A stretch of DNA of 64,000 nt from Vibrio sp. 10N.286.49.B1 (lineage in GTDB: Bacteria > Pseudomonadota > Gammaproteobacteria > Enterobacterales > Vibrionaceae). The translations under genes and the position numbers were made by a program. Positions 36,170 through 46,300 of the stretch are shown here, piece after piece. The notes beneath the pieces were generated by a model that made no database searches, was not told the origin of the DNA, and was given only the letters and a program-made list of their open reading frames with translations. Position 1 is the first letter of the stretch. The number at the start of each line of letters is the position of its first letter. Location: positions 124,001 through 188,000 of the forward strand of contig NZ_MCUW01000027.1 of assembly GCF_002873335.1 (NCBI RefSeq). The letters run 5' to 3'.

Positions 36170-37867
36170 ATGGATCGCATACAGTCCGCATTCAAACAAA
36201 CAAGAAAAGAACTATGGGTCGTTTGTTACTTTAGTTTTGTCATTAACTTTCTTGTGTTGTCCCTACCTATTTATGGTCTTCAACTATTTGATCGTGTCCT
36301 TTCCAGTTCGAGTTTAGAGACGATGTTTGCATTAATGGGCATCGCGCTTTTTCTTGTGACGGCTCAGTTTCTAATGGAGTACATACGTACCGAGTTGTTA
36401 CAGAAATCAGGGCTAAAATTAGACGCTTCTCTTAGTGGGATTTTACTCGCAAAGAGTATTTCACAATCGTCCGTGACAAATCGAATTGAAAAACAAGGGT
36501 TACAAGATCTATCTGAAATACGCAATTTCCTTGTTACGCCTTCTACTTCCGCGATTTTTGATCTGCCATGGGTTCCTATTTTCCTTATCATTTTATTTAT
36601 GCTTCATCCTTATATTGGTGTGGTTGCGTTGATGGGGTGTGTGATTTTCATGCTGTTAGCAGTAGTGATGATGCTGCAAAGTCGTCAAGCGAATGAAGAT
36701 TCAGGTAAGTATTCCAATCGAACCAACATGGAGTTAAACGATTATTTGCGTAATGCTCCGATGATAAAGGCGATGGGCATGTCCGAGAATATTGGAAGGG
36801 TATGGGAAACGAAGAGTGAAAAATTACTGGGCTATCAGTGGGAAGTGAACTCCCGAATAGGCCGATTACTATCAGTGAGCCGCTACGTTCGAACGATTCT
36901 ACAGATATCCGTATTATCACTTGGCGTCTATCTTGTCTTGACTCAACAGCTCGGGACTGGCGCTATCATTGCAAGTTCAATCATTATGGGACGGGTATTG
37001 TCACCCTTTGAACAAGCCGTCTCAGGTTGGAAGTCTTGGTACAGCGCGATGGGCGCATGGAAACGTCTTAATGCCTATGACGAAAGTAAAGAGGTAAAGA
37101 AAACGACGTTGCCTAAGCCCAAAGGCCACATCCAATTTAAGAACGTTGCTCTCAAACTTCCAACAATGAAAGAGCCCTTGCTGCAAAACATCAATTTCAA
37201 ACTAGGTAATGGTCAATCCCTGGCGATACTAGGCAATTCAGGATCAGGTAAGTCGACCCTAGCAAAGCTCATTATGGGGATATATCAACCAAGTGTTGGG
37301 ATGATAGAGGTGGATGGTGCAGCCATAGAGCAGTGGTCTGAATCTCAGTTCGGACAACACATTGGTTACCTCCCTCAGCACGTTGGCTTATTGTCCGGCT
37401 CAGTTCGAGACAATATTTGTCGTTTCAGTGAAGCGAAAGACGAGGATGTGGTAGCCGCGGCAAAGCTGGCATGTATTCATGAGTTGATCATATCGTTACC
37501 TGACGGTTATCAAACGTATTGCGGAGAGGGCGGTTTGCAACTGTCGGGCGGGCAAATGCAAAGAATTGGTTTAGCCCGGGCTATTTTTTCCAATCCTAAG
37601 GTGTTGGTACTAGATGAACCGAATTCAAACCTTGATCCAGAAGGGGAGGTCGCGTTAGCGATAGTACTTCAGCATTGTAAAGAGAATGAGATTACAACGG
37701 TTATGATTAGCCACCGGCCCGGTTTTTTGAGGCAAATGGATTGGGTCATTTTACTCAAGGATGGCAAGGTTGAAAAAGCGGGCAAAAGCGATCAATTCTT
37801 AGGGTTGCACTCTGACGTTGACAACGTAACGAGCACTTCTAATCCTCAAACCCGTACAGCAAGCTAG
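36170..37867 (+). CDS. Type I secretion ABC transporter/permease (PrtD-like)
   Basis: A 565-residue protein. The N-terminal membrane domain (about 15-300, about six helices) has no C39 peptidase or peptidase-like domain, so it is of the PrtD/AprD type rather than HlyB. The nucleotide-binding domain has Walker A G-N-S-G-S-G-K-S, signature L-S-G-G-Q-M-Q-R-I-G-L-A-R-A, Walker B V-L-V-L-D-E-P and switch His in I-S-H-R-P. It exports RTX-type cargo from cytoplasm to outside. The start has AGGAGTAGAG. The adaptor gene follows 8 bp downstream. Confidence 0.92.
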   Translation: MDRIQSAFKQTRKELWVVCYFSFVINFLVLSLPIYGLQLFDRVLSSSSLETMFALMGIALFLVTAQFLMEYIRTELLQKSGLKLDASLSGILLAKSISQSSVTNRIEKQGLQDLSEIRNFLVTPSTSAIFDLPWVPIFLIILFMLHPYIGVVALMGCVIFMLLAVVMMLQSRQANEDSGKYSNRTNMELNDYLRNAPMIKAMGMSENIGRVWETKSEKLLGYQWEVNSRIGRLLSVSRYVRTILQISVLSLGVYLVLTQQLGTGAIIASSIIMGRVLSPFEQAVSGWKSWYSAMGAWKRLNAYDESKEVKKTTLPKPKGHIQFKNVALKLPTMKEPLLQNINFKLGNGQSLAILGNSGSGKSTLAKLIMGIYQPSVGMIEVDGAAIEQWSESQFGQHIGYLPQHVGLLSGSVRDNICRFSEAKDEDVVAAAKLACIHELIISLPDGYQTYCGEGGLQLSGGQMQRIGLARAIFSNPKVLVLDEPNSNLDPEGEVALAIVLQHCKENEITTVMISHRPGFLRQMDWVILLKDGKVEKAGKSDQFLGLHSDVDNVTSTSNPQTRTAS

Positions 37868-37875
37868 GAGTATTT

Positions 37876-39180
37876 ATGATTTTTGATACGTCAAAAGTAG
37901 TAAGAAAAGGCATTATTCTTAGCTTGATTACGACCGTTGGTTTTGTTTGGTGGGCAACGTCTGTTGATTTGAGTGCTGCCTCTATTGCTCGGGGAGTGCT
38001 GGTGGTCGAAAGTAAAAGAAAACAAGTCCAGCATTTAGAAGGGGGCTGGATAAAGCAAGTGTATGTTAAAGAAGGGCAACATATAAAAGCGGGCGATGTG
38101 CTGCTAGAGTTGTCCAACTCACGAGCAGAAGCGGATTTTCAACGATTAACCTTGAAGGCTATTTCTCTTGATTATCAAAAACGTCGGCTTGACGCTTTAC
38201 TAGAAGGAAATAATCAAGTTGATTGGACCTTCAAAGACTACAGCGTAGGCATAGACACTCTCGATAAAACACAAATCATTGCCAACGTCATCAGCAGCGA
38301 GCAGCTTCAGTTTCAGCAAGCTTTGTTAAAGTTGGAGCTGACGGAAGGGCAATACATACAGCGTAAAGCCTTACTCGATGAACAAATTCGTGGAGGTATG
38401 TTTCAGCAAAGAGCGATAGCAAGACAACGCGCGTTATTGAAAGAAGAAATCGATATGACGCAAGGGCTGGTAAAAAAGGGGTATGTGTCTAAAACACGCA
38501 TGCTAGAACTGAAAAGAGCGGCAGCAAGAGTCGATGCTGAGCTGGCTGAAATTGCTGCAGAGACCGAAGTGAATAATCGCCAACTTAAATCCCTTGAACA
38601 AACACACCAAGGCCAGCTTCTCGAGCTAAAACAAACCTATTCCTCTCAGCTTGCTCAGATACAAAAAGAGTCTCGTGATATTAGTGAGGCATTGAAAGCG
38701 GCAACGGATGTTAAGTCTCGAGTGACGATCCGCAGTGAGCACAATGGTACTGTGGTTGGACTCAATGTCGCCAGCGTTGGTGGTATTGTTAACCCCGGTG
38801 ATGTGCTGATGGAGATTGTTCCTGATAGTGATGAATTGATTATCGAAGCGTTGATACCCCCACAAGATATTGACGTCGTTAGAGTTGGGCAACAAGCAAA
38901 AGTGAGATTAAGTGCTTACAACGTTAGAAAAACTCCGCCCGTCGATGGAGAGGTCACTTACATTGCTGCGGACAGATTAAGCACTGAAACCAATGAGCAA
39001 CAAACGGGTTATATGGTTAAAGTAAAGCTTGCCAGTGATGCATTGACAGGGCTTGAAAATATCGAGCTTTATCCTGGAATGCAGACGGAAGTGTTTATTG
39101 TTCTAGAGAAACGAACCTTGTGGGATTATTTAACCGCGCCGTTAACCGTGAGCTATTATCGCGCGATGAGAGAGGTATAA
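37876..39180 (+). CDS. HlyD-family type I secretion adaptor (PrtE-like)
   Basis: A 434-residue membrane-fusion protein. One N-terminal membrane segment (about 12-30) is followed by half-lipoyl R-K-Q-V-Q-H-L-E-G-G-W-I-K-Q-V and E-G-Q-H-I-K-A-G-D-V-L (about 51-78), a long coiled hairpin (about 85-275), the second half-lipoyl and a beta-barrel to the end. The layout fits PrtE/HlyD adaptors that link the ABC exporter to TolC. No TolC-like gene is adjacent, so it likely uses a chromosomal TolC elsewhere. The next gene starts 2 bp downstream. Confidence 0.92.
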   Translation: MIFDTSKVVRKGIILSLITTVGFVWWATSVDLSAASIARGVLVVESKRKQVQHLEGGWIKQVYVKEGQHIKAGDVLLELSNSRAEADFQRLTLKAISLDYQKRRLDALLEGNNQVDWTFKDYSVGIDTLDKTQIIANVISSEQLQFQQALLKLELTEGQYIQRKALLDEQIRGGMFQQRAIARQRALLKEEIDMTQGLVKKGYVSKTRMLELKRAAARVDAELAEIAAETEVNNRQLKSLEQTHQGQLLELKQTYSSQLAQIQKESRDISEALKAATDVKSRVTIRSEHNGTVVGLNVASVGGIVNPGDVLMEIVPDSDELIIEALIPPQDIDVVRVGQQAKVRLSAYNVRKTPPVDGEVTYIAADRLSTETNEQQTGYMVKVKLASDALTGLENIELYPGMQTEVFIVLEKRTLWDYLTAPLTVSYYRAMREV

Positions 39181-39182
39181 AA

Positions 39183-39443
39183 ATGGAACCTGAAATGGCA
39201 TTTTGGCTTTCTTTCTATGCGGTGTTTTTTATATTGTCGGTCATTGTTGGTATAAAAAAAGGTCGAGTGGTAGCGGGGGTACTGCTTGGTTATGTATTGG
39301 GCCCCATAGGACTCATCATGATTTTATGCAGCTCTGACAAGCGTATGATTCCTTGTCCACACTGCGGAGAGAAAACCCATCGTCACTCCTATCAGTGCCA
39401 ATGCTGTCATGAAAAAGTGTACGGGTGTTTACATAGCGATTGA
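39183..39443 (+). CDS. Small membrane protein with C-terminal zinc ribbon
   Basis: An 86-residue protein. Two hydrophobic helices (about 5-22 and 29-48) are followed by a cysteine/histidine-rich tail with C-P-H-C and C-Q-C-C pairs, a likely zinc ribbon. The start at 39183 is 2 bp after the adaptor stop; an in-frame start at 39120 would lie inside it. Being the third gene of the type I secretion operon, it could assist the exporter, but no such role is known to me. An imperfect hairpin follows. Confidence 0.7.
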   Translation: MEPEMAFWLSFYAVFFILSVIVGIKKGRVVAGVLLGYVLGPIGLIMILCSSDKRMIPCPHCGEKTHRHSYQCQCCHEKVYGCLHSD

Positions 39444-39495
39444 TGGCTTTTCAAATGGCATTTTAGCGTTCTAAACAGGCATCAAAGTTTGTGGC

Positions 39496-39523
39496 AGGCA
39501 CCGCCAAGAGTTCGGCGATGCCT
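39496..39523. terminator. Weak hairpin between convergent genes
   Basis: AGGCACCGCC / GGCGATGCCT with one mismatch around an 8-nt loop. It lacks a clear T run on either strand. It lies between the zinc-ribbon gene and the amidohydrolase. Confidence 0.45.
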
Positions 39524-39542
39524 ACTTTACACAATATTGGGT

Positions 39543-40943
39543 TTATTGAACCACTTCCCCTGACTCAATGACCGTTTTTCGGACGACTTGGCTGAAATCT
39601 AATGCTTCTTTACGAATCGCATCCTCATCAACGGTTAACATATTTCGGTCTTGCATAATGATTTTCCCATCCACGATGGTGTGCTTTACGTTGCCAGAAT
39701 TTGCTGAGTAAACCAGTGCAGAGTATGGGTTATAAACCGGAACCATATTGGGTGCTTTGACATCAATAACGATCACATCAGCCAGTTTCCCGACCTCGAG
39801 TGAGCCGATTTTATCTTCCATGTGTAATGCACGAGCCGCGCCCATTGTTGCCATATCAATGACCTTAATTGGCGGCATTGCGGCCCGGTCTTTATTAACA
39901 AGCTTATGAACTTTGGCTACTTGGTTGAACTCATCAATCGTGCTTAACGTATTGCCTGACATTGGACCGTCAGTGCCTAGCCCGATACGTACGCCGTCGT
40001 CATACATCTTAAGAGCGGGTGACACCCCTTTCGCCGACTTGATATTAGCACTCATGTTGTGCGCGACGCCCATGCCAGATTGTTTCACCAGTTCAATATC
40101 TTCGTCATCAACCAAAATCATATGAGCGCCGACTAAGTTCTCGTTGAGCGCGCCAATGCTGTTCATATACTGGACCGGCGAAAGCCCTTCGGAGCGCTCG
40201 GCAGTTTTTTCTTCTTCGCGATGAGATTCCGCAAGATGGATCATGACAGGGACATCATGTTCTATCGATAGCTTAGCCACTTTTTGAAGGATCTCAGTGG
40301 TGTTCGTATATGGAGCATGTGGTGCAAATGCGGGGGTGATACGTGGGTGGTCTTTGTATTCTTCGATAAAGTTTAATGCGTATTTAATGCCTTCCTCTGC
40401 ATTGGCTGCATCGGCAACTGGGAATTTGATGACGGTCTCGCCAAGCACGGCCCGCATTCCTATTTTATCGACAGTTTTCGCGACTTCGTCTTCAAAGTAG
40501 TACATATCGGCGTACGTAGTGACGCCGCCTTTAACCATTTCTACGTTACCTAAATTGGCACCAATGCGCACCATATCACGTGATACCAATTTAGCTTCTA
40601 GAGGAAAGATGTAACGGTGTAAGCGATCAGGGACGTCGTCTGCTAATGAACGGAATACCGTCATTGATACATGCGTATGGGTATTTATTAGACCGGGCAT
40701 GACGATATCACCATCGACATTGAGAGTGTGTTGAGCCTCGTAGTGTTCCGCTAATGATTGATCGCCGACGGCTAGAATCTTGTTATCCTTTATCGCGACG
40801 ACTCCGTTCTCATAAATTGATTTGTCTTGGTCCATGGTTAACACCAGAGCATCAGTGATCATGAGGTCGACTTTCTCCGCTGCAAAAGATAGTGAGCTGA
40901 CACTAGCGATAGCAGCGGCAATCAGTGTTTTTTTGATATTCAT
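39543..40943 (-). CDS. Exported amidohydrolase/deaminase (TRZ/ATZ family)
   Basis: A 466-residue protein with a clear signal peptide (about 1-22, ending S-F-A-A). The amidohydrolase metal site has N-T-H-T-H-V-S-M-T (HxH), M-I-H-L-A-E-S, an S/T-rich A-H-N-M-S-A-N-I block and L-G-T-D-G-P-M-S with the catalytic Asp. This pattern is that of the S-adenosylhomocysteine/methylthioadenosine deaminase and chlorohydrolase group. Periplasmic location is unusual for that group. ATG 40943 begins the signal peptide; an upstream frame start at 40976 adds non-signal residues. Substrate unknown. Confidence 0.82.
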   Translation of the reverse strand: MNIKKTLIAAAIASVSSLSFAAEKVDLMITDALVLTMDQDKSIYENGVVAIKDNKILAVGDQSLAEHYEAQHTLNVDGDIVMPGLINTHTHVSMTVFRSLADDVPDRLHRYIFPLEAKLVSRDMVRIGANLGNVEMVKGGVTTYADMYYFEDEVAKTVDKIGMRAVLGETVIKFPVADAANAEEGIKYALNFIEEYKDHPRITPAFAPHAPYTNTTEILQKVAKLSIEHDVPVMIHLAESHREEEKTAERSEGLSPVQYMNSIGALNENLVGAHMILVDDEDIELVKQSGMGVAHNMSANIKSAKGVSPALKMYDDGVRIGLGTDGPMSGNTLSTIDEFNQVAKVHKLVNKDRAAMPPIKVIDMATMGAARALHMEDKIGSLEVGKLADVIVIDVKAPNMVPVYNPYSALVYSANSGNVKHTIVDGKIIMQDRNMLTVDEDAIRKEALDFSQVVRKTVIESGEVVQ

Positions 40944-41611
40944 AAGAGGCCCTTGGGGAGTGCGTCGGTTAGTCAATGGGGTAATCGTTTTCGCAATCCT
41001 ATGAGGTATTGAGCTAAATGCAATTGAATATGTCTGGGTTTGTCGAGGCGCTCAAATAATATAAATATGAGAGTAGAAGCATCTTGTAACGGTGAAGACG
41101 TTTACTCGAATAAGGTAAAAAGCGTTTGAAACACAATAATGTATGCACTACAACGTATGCACTTCGGTTTATCATTGATTTAGATACTGCTGAAATAAAC
41201 AAAAAATGCGTCTTTGTTGTAAATCCTCCGTCTTTATCGCTATGGATACGAGTCTGGCCGCCGTGTAATCAGTAAAATGGAAGGAAATGAACATAAAGCA
41301 AGCGTCATTAGATAGCGCCACAGTGACATCAAGGCTCCTTAATTATGCTGAGTTGGTGCGGTCGACAAACTCGCATTGTCGACTGAGCCTTCCTATGCCG
41401 CTCGATGTAAAAAGGACGGCTGAGAACGCCTGCAGACATGAGGTGGACTAACCATAGGAATGGGCGTGTTTGGTTATTCTTAGAGGCAGAACCACGGTCG
41501 ATGCGGTATTATTTCGCTCATATCTTCGGAAAGCGAATACCAGGATAGTACACTGAGCCTTGCGGCTATGAGCGCGACATAGGCGATAAAAATAGAAAGA
41601 GTCATTACATT
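40944..41611. other. 668-bp divergent intergenic region
   Basis: It separates the amidohydrolase and glutathione-synthetase-like genes, which diverge, so it should hold both promoters. It contains one short frame (41287-41451, 54 codons) with GGAAGGAA just upstream of its ATG, starting M-N-I-K-Q-A-S and with no hydrophobic stretch; I regard it as weakly supported. A minus-strand frame at 41014-41202 is unlikely coding. No riboswitch or named operator recognised. Confidence 0.35.
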
Positions 41612-43093
41612 ATGAATATCGACAACCCCAAATTTGTGCCTCAGCAATTCATTGAAGATGTCTGTGAATGGGAAATTATGCACGGTGTCGCGTTTCGCCA
41701 AGCTGACAATACGGCAAGGCACGTTCCGTTCAGCATTACCCCAATGACAATGGAGCGAACGGTATACAATCATTTACTTACCGTGACCCCTTTGATTGCA
41801 AAGTTGGTGAGCAATGTATCTGAAGACCATGATTTTTTACAATCATCGCTAAATGATATGGCAAAAGCAGACTCGTTTTTTGGCCGCTTGATGGATCTCC
41901 ACCAACAAGCACATGGTAGCGTCTTACAGCGCCTACAACCTGCACGTCAGCCATTGCTTCTAATGCGTACCGATTTTATGGATGATCGCCAGCATGGCGC
42001 GAAGGTTATTGAATTTAATGGCATCGCTGCTGGCATGGGACCGTTTGGTCAGCGCGCCACAGAGCTCCATCGTTTTGTTCAAAGCCAATGGAGTGACGTG
42101 TACGAACACTGGGTAGAAGATAGAGCAGCGATGCCGGCGAACAATCAAGCGATGCACCAGCTTGCCCTTGGCATTGCGACGGCGACTAAGAAAGTGAAGG
42201 TGCACTTTAACGAAATGGAATATGATGCAACCCCGACATTTTTAATGATCGTGCAGAAAAATGAAGACAATGTCTATGACCAGCATTTATTGGAAGTTGA
42301 GCTACAGAAACTGGGAGTTCGCACGCTGAGGCGAACGTTCGAGCAATTAAGTACGCAGTTATCAACTGGTGGTATGTCGGACAGTAGCAATCCACGTCTT
42401 ATTCTTGATGGCGTTGGAGCGATTGATACCGTCTATCTGCGTGCTGGATACCAATATTCTGATTATTGGGCGCCAGAATTAAAAGAAGATATTTGTTGTC
42501 ATGCGCTGAGCCAGACGAGGCTGTTCATTGAAAAACACTATGTTGCCATGAACGCGACGATTAGCCAGCAATTGGCGACGAGTAAAACGATGCAGATGTT
42601 GCTAACAATGATACCTGCCGCAGACTACATACGTTGGGGACTTTCTCTCGAAGACGCTAAGCTTATAAAAAGCGTATTAGCGGACATGAAGCCTATCTCA
42701 GCTGAGACGATTGAATGGTTTAATACCCGCGCCAATAAACAGCAATGGGTACTCAAAAACCAAGGTGAAGGTGGTGGACACTGTGTCTTCGGCGACAAAA
42801 TTAGCGATACTTTAATGGCACTGAAGCCAGAAGAGTATGATGCGTGGGCATTGATGCAACGTCTTTATCCACATGAGCGCGAGTCACCAACCATCGCCGT
42901 TCGAGAGGGTAAGCAAACGATAGTGTCAGATTTAGTGAGTGAGATTGGTTTGTTTACCGCGCACTATCAAGGCCATGCTGTTACCGAAAACAATGGCTAT
43001 GCGGGGTATTTAATTCGCAGTAAACCGGCTAGCGAAAATGAAGGAGGAATCCATAGCGGGCAGGGGATTCTGGATTCTCTGGTCCTCCTTTAA
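41612..43093 (+). CDS. Eukaryotic-type glutathione synthetase (ATP-grasp)
   Basis: A 493-residue protein resembling eukaryotic GSS over its whole length, not bacterial GshB. Matching blocks with human GSS are M-R-T-D-F-M (R119), K-V-I-E-F-N-G-I-A (metal ligands Glu134 and Asn136), a Y-L-R-A-G-Y-Q-Y-S-D-Y substrate region, the glycine-rich L-K-N-Q-G-E-G-G-G-H loop (Lys382, Glu386), and I-R-S-K-P (Arg469, Lys471) near the end. It would ligate gamma-glutamylcysteine and Gly or a related pair. No gamma-glutamylcysteine ligase is nearby. The SD is weak (GAAAGAG, distant). Horizontal origin is possible. Confidence 0.85.
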   Translation: MNIDNPKFVPQQFIEDVCEWEIMHGVAFRQADNTARHVPFSITPMTMERTVYNHLLTVTPLIAKLVSNVSEDHDFLQSSLNDMAKADSFFGRLMDLHQQAHGSVLQRLQPARQPLLLMRTDFMDDRQHGAKVIEFNGIAAGMGPFGQRATELHRFVQSQWSDVYEHWVEDRAAMPANNQAMHQLALGIATATKKVKVHFNEMEYDATPTFLMIVQKNEDNVYDQHLLEVELQKLGVRTLRRTFEQLSTQLSTGGMSDSSNPRLILDGVGAIDTVYLRAGYQYSDYWAPELKEDICCHALSQTRLFIEKHYVAMNATISQQLATSKTMQMLLTMIPAADYIRWGLSLEDAKLIKSVLADMKPISAETIEWFNTRANKQQWVLKNQGEGGGHCVFGDKISDTLMALKPEEYDAWALMQRLYPHERESPTIAVREGKQTIVSDLVSEIGLFTAHYQGHAVTENNGYAGYLIRSKPASENEGGIHSGQGILDSLVLL

Positions 43094-43283
43094 TGATTCG
43101 GCTACCCCTGACTTGTTTTAATTCACTCGCACAACAGAATAAGCTTCATCATTAACGAGGGGTTTTCTCTTATTGTATTGGCGGTAGGGGACAAAAGTTG
43201 CAATCAACCATAAACAACTTACCGTCATAGAAAAGCGACAACGAAGTAGTAGTAAAGGATGGCTCGTGCAGTATAACGTCGCT

Positions 43284-43309
43284 AAAAAAGGCCCTCTTTT
43301 GAAGAGGGC
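43284..43309 (-). terminator. Rho-independent terminator of the RTX gene
   Basis: On the minus strand: GCCCTCTT, loop CAAA, AGAGGGC, then CTTTTTT. It starts about 55 bp after the RTX stop codon. Confidence 0.88.
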
Positions 43310-43364
43310 ACACAGTCAAATGTTGCTAAGGAAATGTACAATATTAGTTGCTGGTGCTCATTGG

Positions 43365-46300
43365 CTAAGCGATATCGGATGGGAAGTTGATATCATCTTG
43401 TTCCAAGTCGCTCCAAATAGTGACTTCTTTCCCATCCGTACTTTCAAGTTTGTAACCATACAAGTTTGAGGTATCAAGGTTTTGTGCTTCGTAGGCATCT
43501 TTGAGTCCTTGGTCCATATCAACCGTTGTACTCTTAAGTTCCCACCCCCAGCCTGACAAGTCGATAGATTTGGCTCCGGTACATACAAACTGACCATTTG
43601 CTTCTCCAGCCGTATCATTAACAGCAATTTTGTCGAGTGCGATGGCTATGTCGGTGTCAGTTGAACTGACCTTCACGCCTTCAATCTCTTGAAATGCGGT
43701 ATTGGACATGTCGATGGTTTGATTGTCGGTTCCATCGCCTACGACTAAGACGTCAAATCCCTCGCCGCCACTAAAGTAGACAGAGTTAGCGTCACCAGAC
43801 GTGATTTCTTCGTTATCGAAAACGAGTGTGTCATCGCCTGAACCAGCAAATAATTGGTCAAGGCCACTGCCGCCGTCTAGGGAGTCGTTACCTTCTTGAC
43901 CGAAGACAAGGTCATCACCTGATCCGCCACGTAATGTATCGTTGCCCACGCCACCATCAACAAAGTCATTGTTAGAACCGCCGTCCAACGTATCGTCGCC
44001 TTCTTTACCAGATAGGTTATCAGAGCCTGAACCACCATAGAGCTTGTCGTTACCTAACTCACCAAAGAGCTGATCGTCGCCGGATTGCCCGTAAAGCGTA
44101 TCGTTGCCATCTTGACCGAACAGGGTATCGTTACCGGAACCACCTTCAAGTCGGTCATTACCCTCACCGCCATGAAGTAAATCCGTGCCACTATCACCTT
44201 TAAGTCTATCGTTTCCGAGTCCACCAGTGAGAGTATCGTCGCCGTCACCGCCAAACAGTTGGTCAGCGCCATCGCCACCGTCTAGCAAGTCGTTGTCGCC
44301 ATACCCATAAAGTTTATCGTCACCCTCATTACCTTCTAGAGTGTCATGCCCGCTGCCTGCGTTCAGGGTGTCGTTACCTTGGCCACCATAAAGTTTGTCA
44401 TCGCCATCGCCGGCACTTAAGGTGTCGTTGCCTTCATCACCCCATAGCTGGTCGTTTCCAGCGCCAGATGAGAGTGAATCATTCCCTTCATTACCTGATA
44501 ACTGATTATTACCCGCCGACGCAATAATGGTGTCGTTACCTAATCCGCCTCGGACCGTATCGTGTCCTGAGCCTGAGGTCAGGGTGTCATCACCGTCACC
44601 ACCGTCAAGGATGTCGTCGCCGCTTCCAGAGGTCATCGCGTCATCGCCTTCGCCTCCTGATAACGTGTTGCTGCCAGCTTCCGCTAGAATTTGGTCATCA
44701 CCTATGCCTCCGAACACGGTATCATTGCCGGCGCCAGTTTCAATATAATCACTGCCTTCGCCACCGATGATAGTTTCATTGCCGGTACCGCCCAAAATGA
44801 TGTCATCGCCCATACCGCCATCAAGTGTGTTATTACCTGATTCGCCGTAAAGTTGATCGACACCTTCTCCGCCAGACAGGTTGTCTGCACCTGAACCCGC
44901 ATACAAGAAGTCGTCTCCAGTACCGCCTGTTAGTGTGTCGTTGCCTGCGCCGCCAAGTAAAATGTCCGCGTCTTCGTTACCCGATAGCACGTCATTGCCA
45001 TCTCCGCCATCTAATGTATCCGTACCTAAGCCACCCGACAGTACATCGGCACCGCCCGCACCGGATAAGGCGTCATTACCTTCACCACCGCTGGCCGTGT
45101 CGTTTCCGGCTCCACCAAAGAGCGTGTCGTTACCTTGCTCTAGAGCAATAGTGTTATTGCCGGCTTCGCCGTAGACCGTATCGTCGCCCAAACCGGCTTG
45201 AATGTTATCCTCGCCATCGCCAGCAAAGAGCGTATCGTTACCCGCGCCGCCAGTAATCGTGTCGTCATCTTCACCACCGTACAGGGTATCGCTTTCTTCA
45301 CTACCGATTAATGTATCGTTGCCGCTGCCGCCAAATATGTTGTGCGAGCCGGTGGATGCTGCTGTGAGAGTGTCGTTACCTGCTTCGCCAAGCAGGGTAT
45401 CTTGGCCATCATCGGTCATGGTGTCATCACCGGCACCACCCGCTAAGAAGTCATAACCCGCACCACCGACCAATTCATCATTACCTGCACCACCAAAGAG
45501 GGCATCATTACCGTCTTCACCGAACAGTTTGTCATCCCCGTCACCACCATCTAAATGGTCGTCGCCGCTACCTGCATTGATAGTATCTGCGCCTTTATCG
45601 GCGAAGATGGCGTCATTTCCTGCACCTGTTTTGACCGTATCGCTGCCAATGCCACCAAACACAGAATCACTACCGGCGCCGGTATCTATCGTATTTGTGC
45701 CGGCTTCACCAAAGACTGTATCATCGCCTTCTCCTGTGACGACAGTATCGATTCCTGAACCCGCAAATACCGTGTCATTACCTTTGCCTGAGATTAAGGT
45801 GTCATTATCTGCACCACCTGCCAATACATCCGCTTCGTCAGAGCCCATCAGGGTATCGTGGCCAGAGCCACCAAAAAGCTCGCTTCCATTTTGACCAGCC
45901 GTAATGGTGTCGTTGCCGCCTTCACCAAACAGTTTGTTTGCGCCAGCCTCTCCCGATATTGTGTCGTCGCCACTGCCAGCAAAGATGGTATCGTTGCCTA
46001 ATCCCGCTGTGATGACATCGTTTCCAGCGCCTGCAAACACTTCATCATTACCATCACCCGCTGTAATTTGGTCTGAGCCTGAACCTGCATACAGTCGATC
46101 ATCGCCTGAACCACCATCGATAATATTGTCGCCATCACCGGCATATAACGTGTCATTTCCTGAGCCCGATGTGATGGTGTCGCTACCGCCATCGGCGTAA
46201 ACCGTATTTTGGCCGTCACCAGTGTCAATCTGGTTATCACCGCCACCGGCGTAAATCGTGTCATCACCACTACCGGCATTAATAATATCGTCACCGGCCT

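Noticed and set aside
41014..41202. Minus-strand 62-codon frame in the amidohydrolase/GSS spacer
   Set aside because: No SD, unusual composition rich in Tyr/Ser/Leu, and no recognisable feature.
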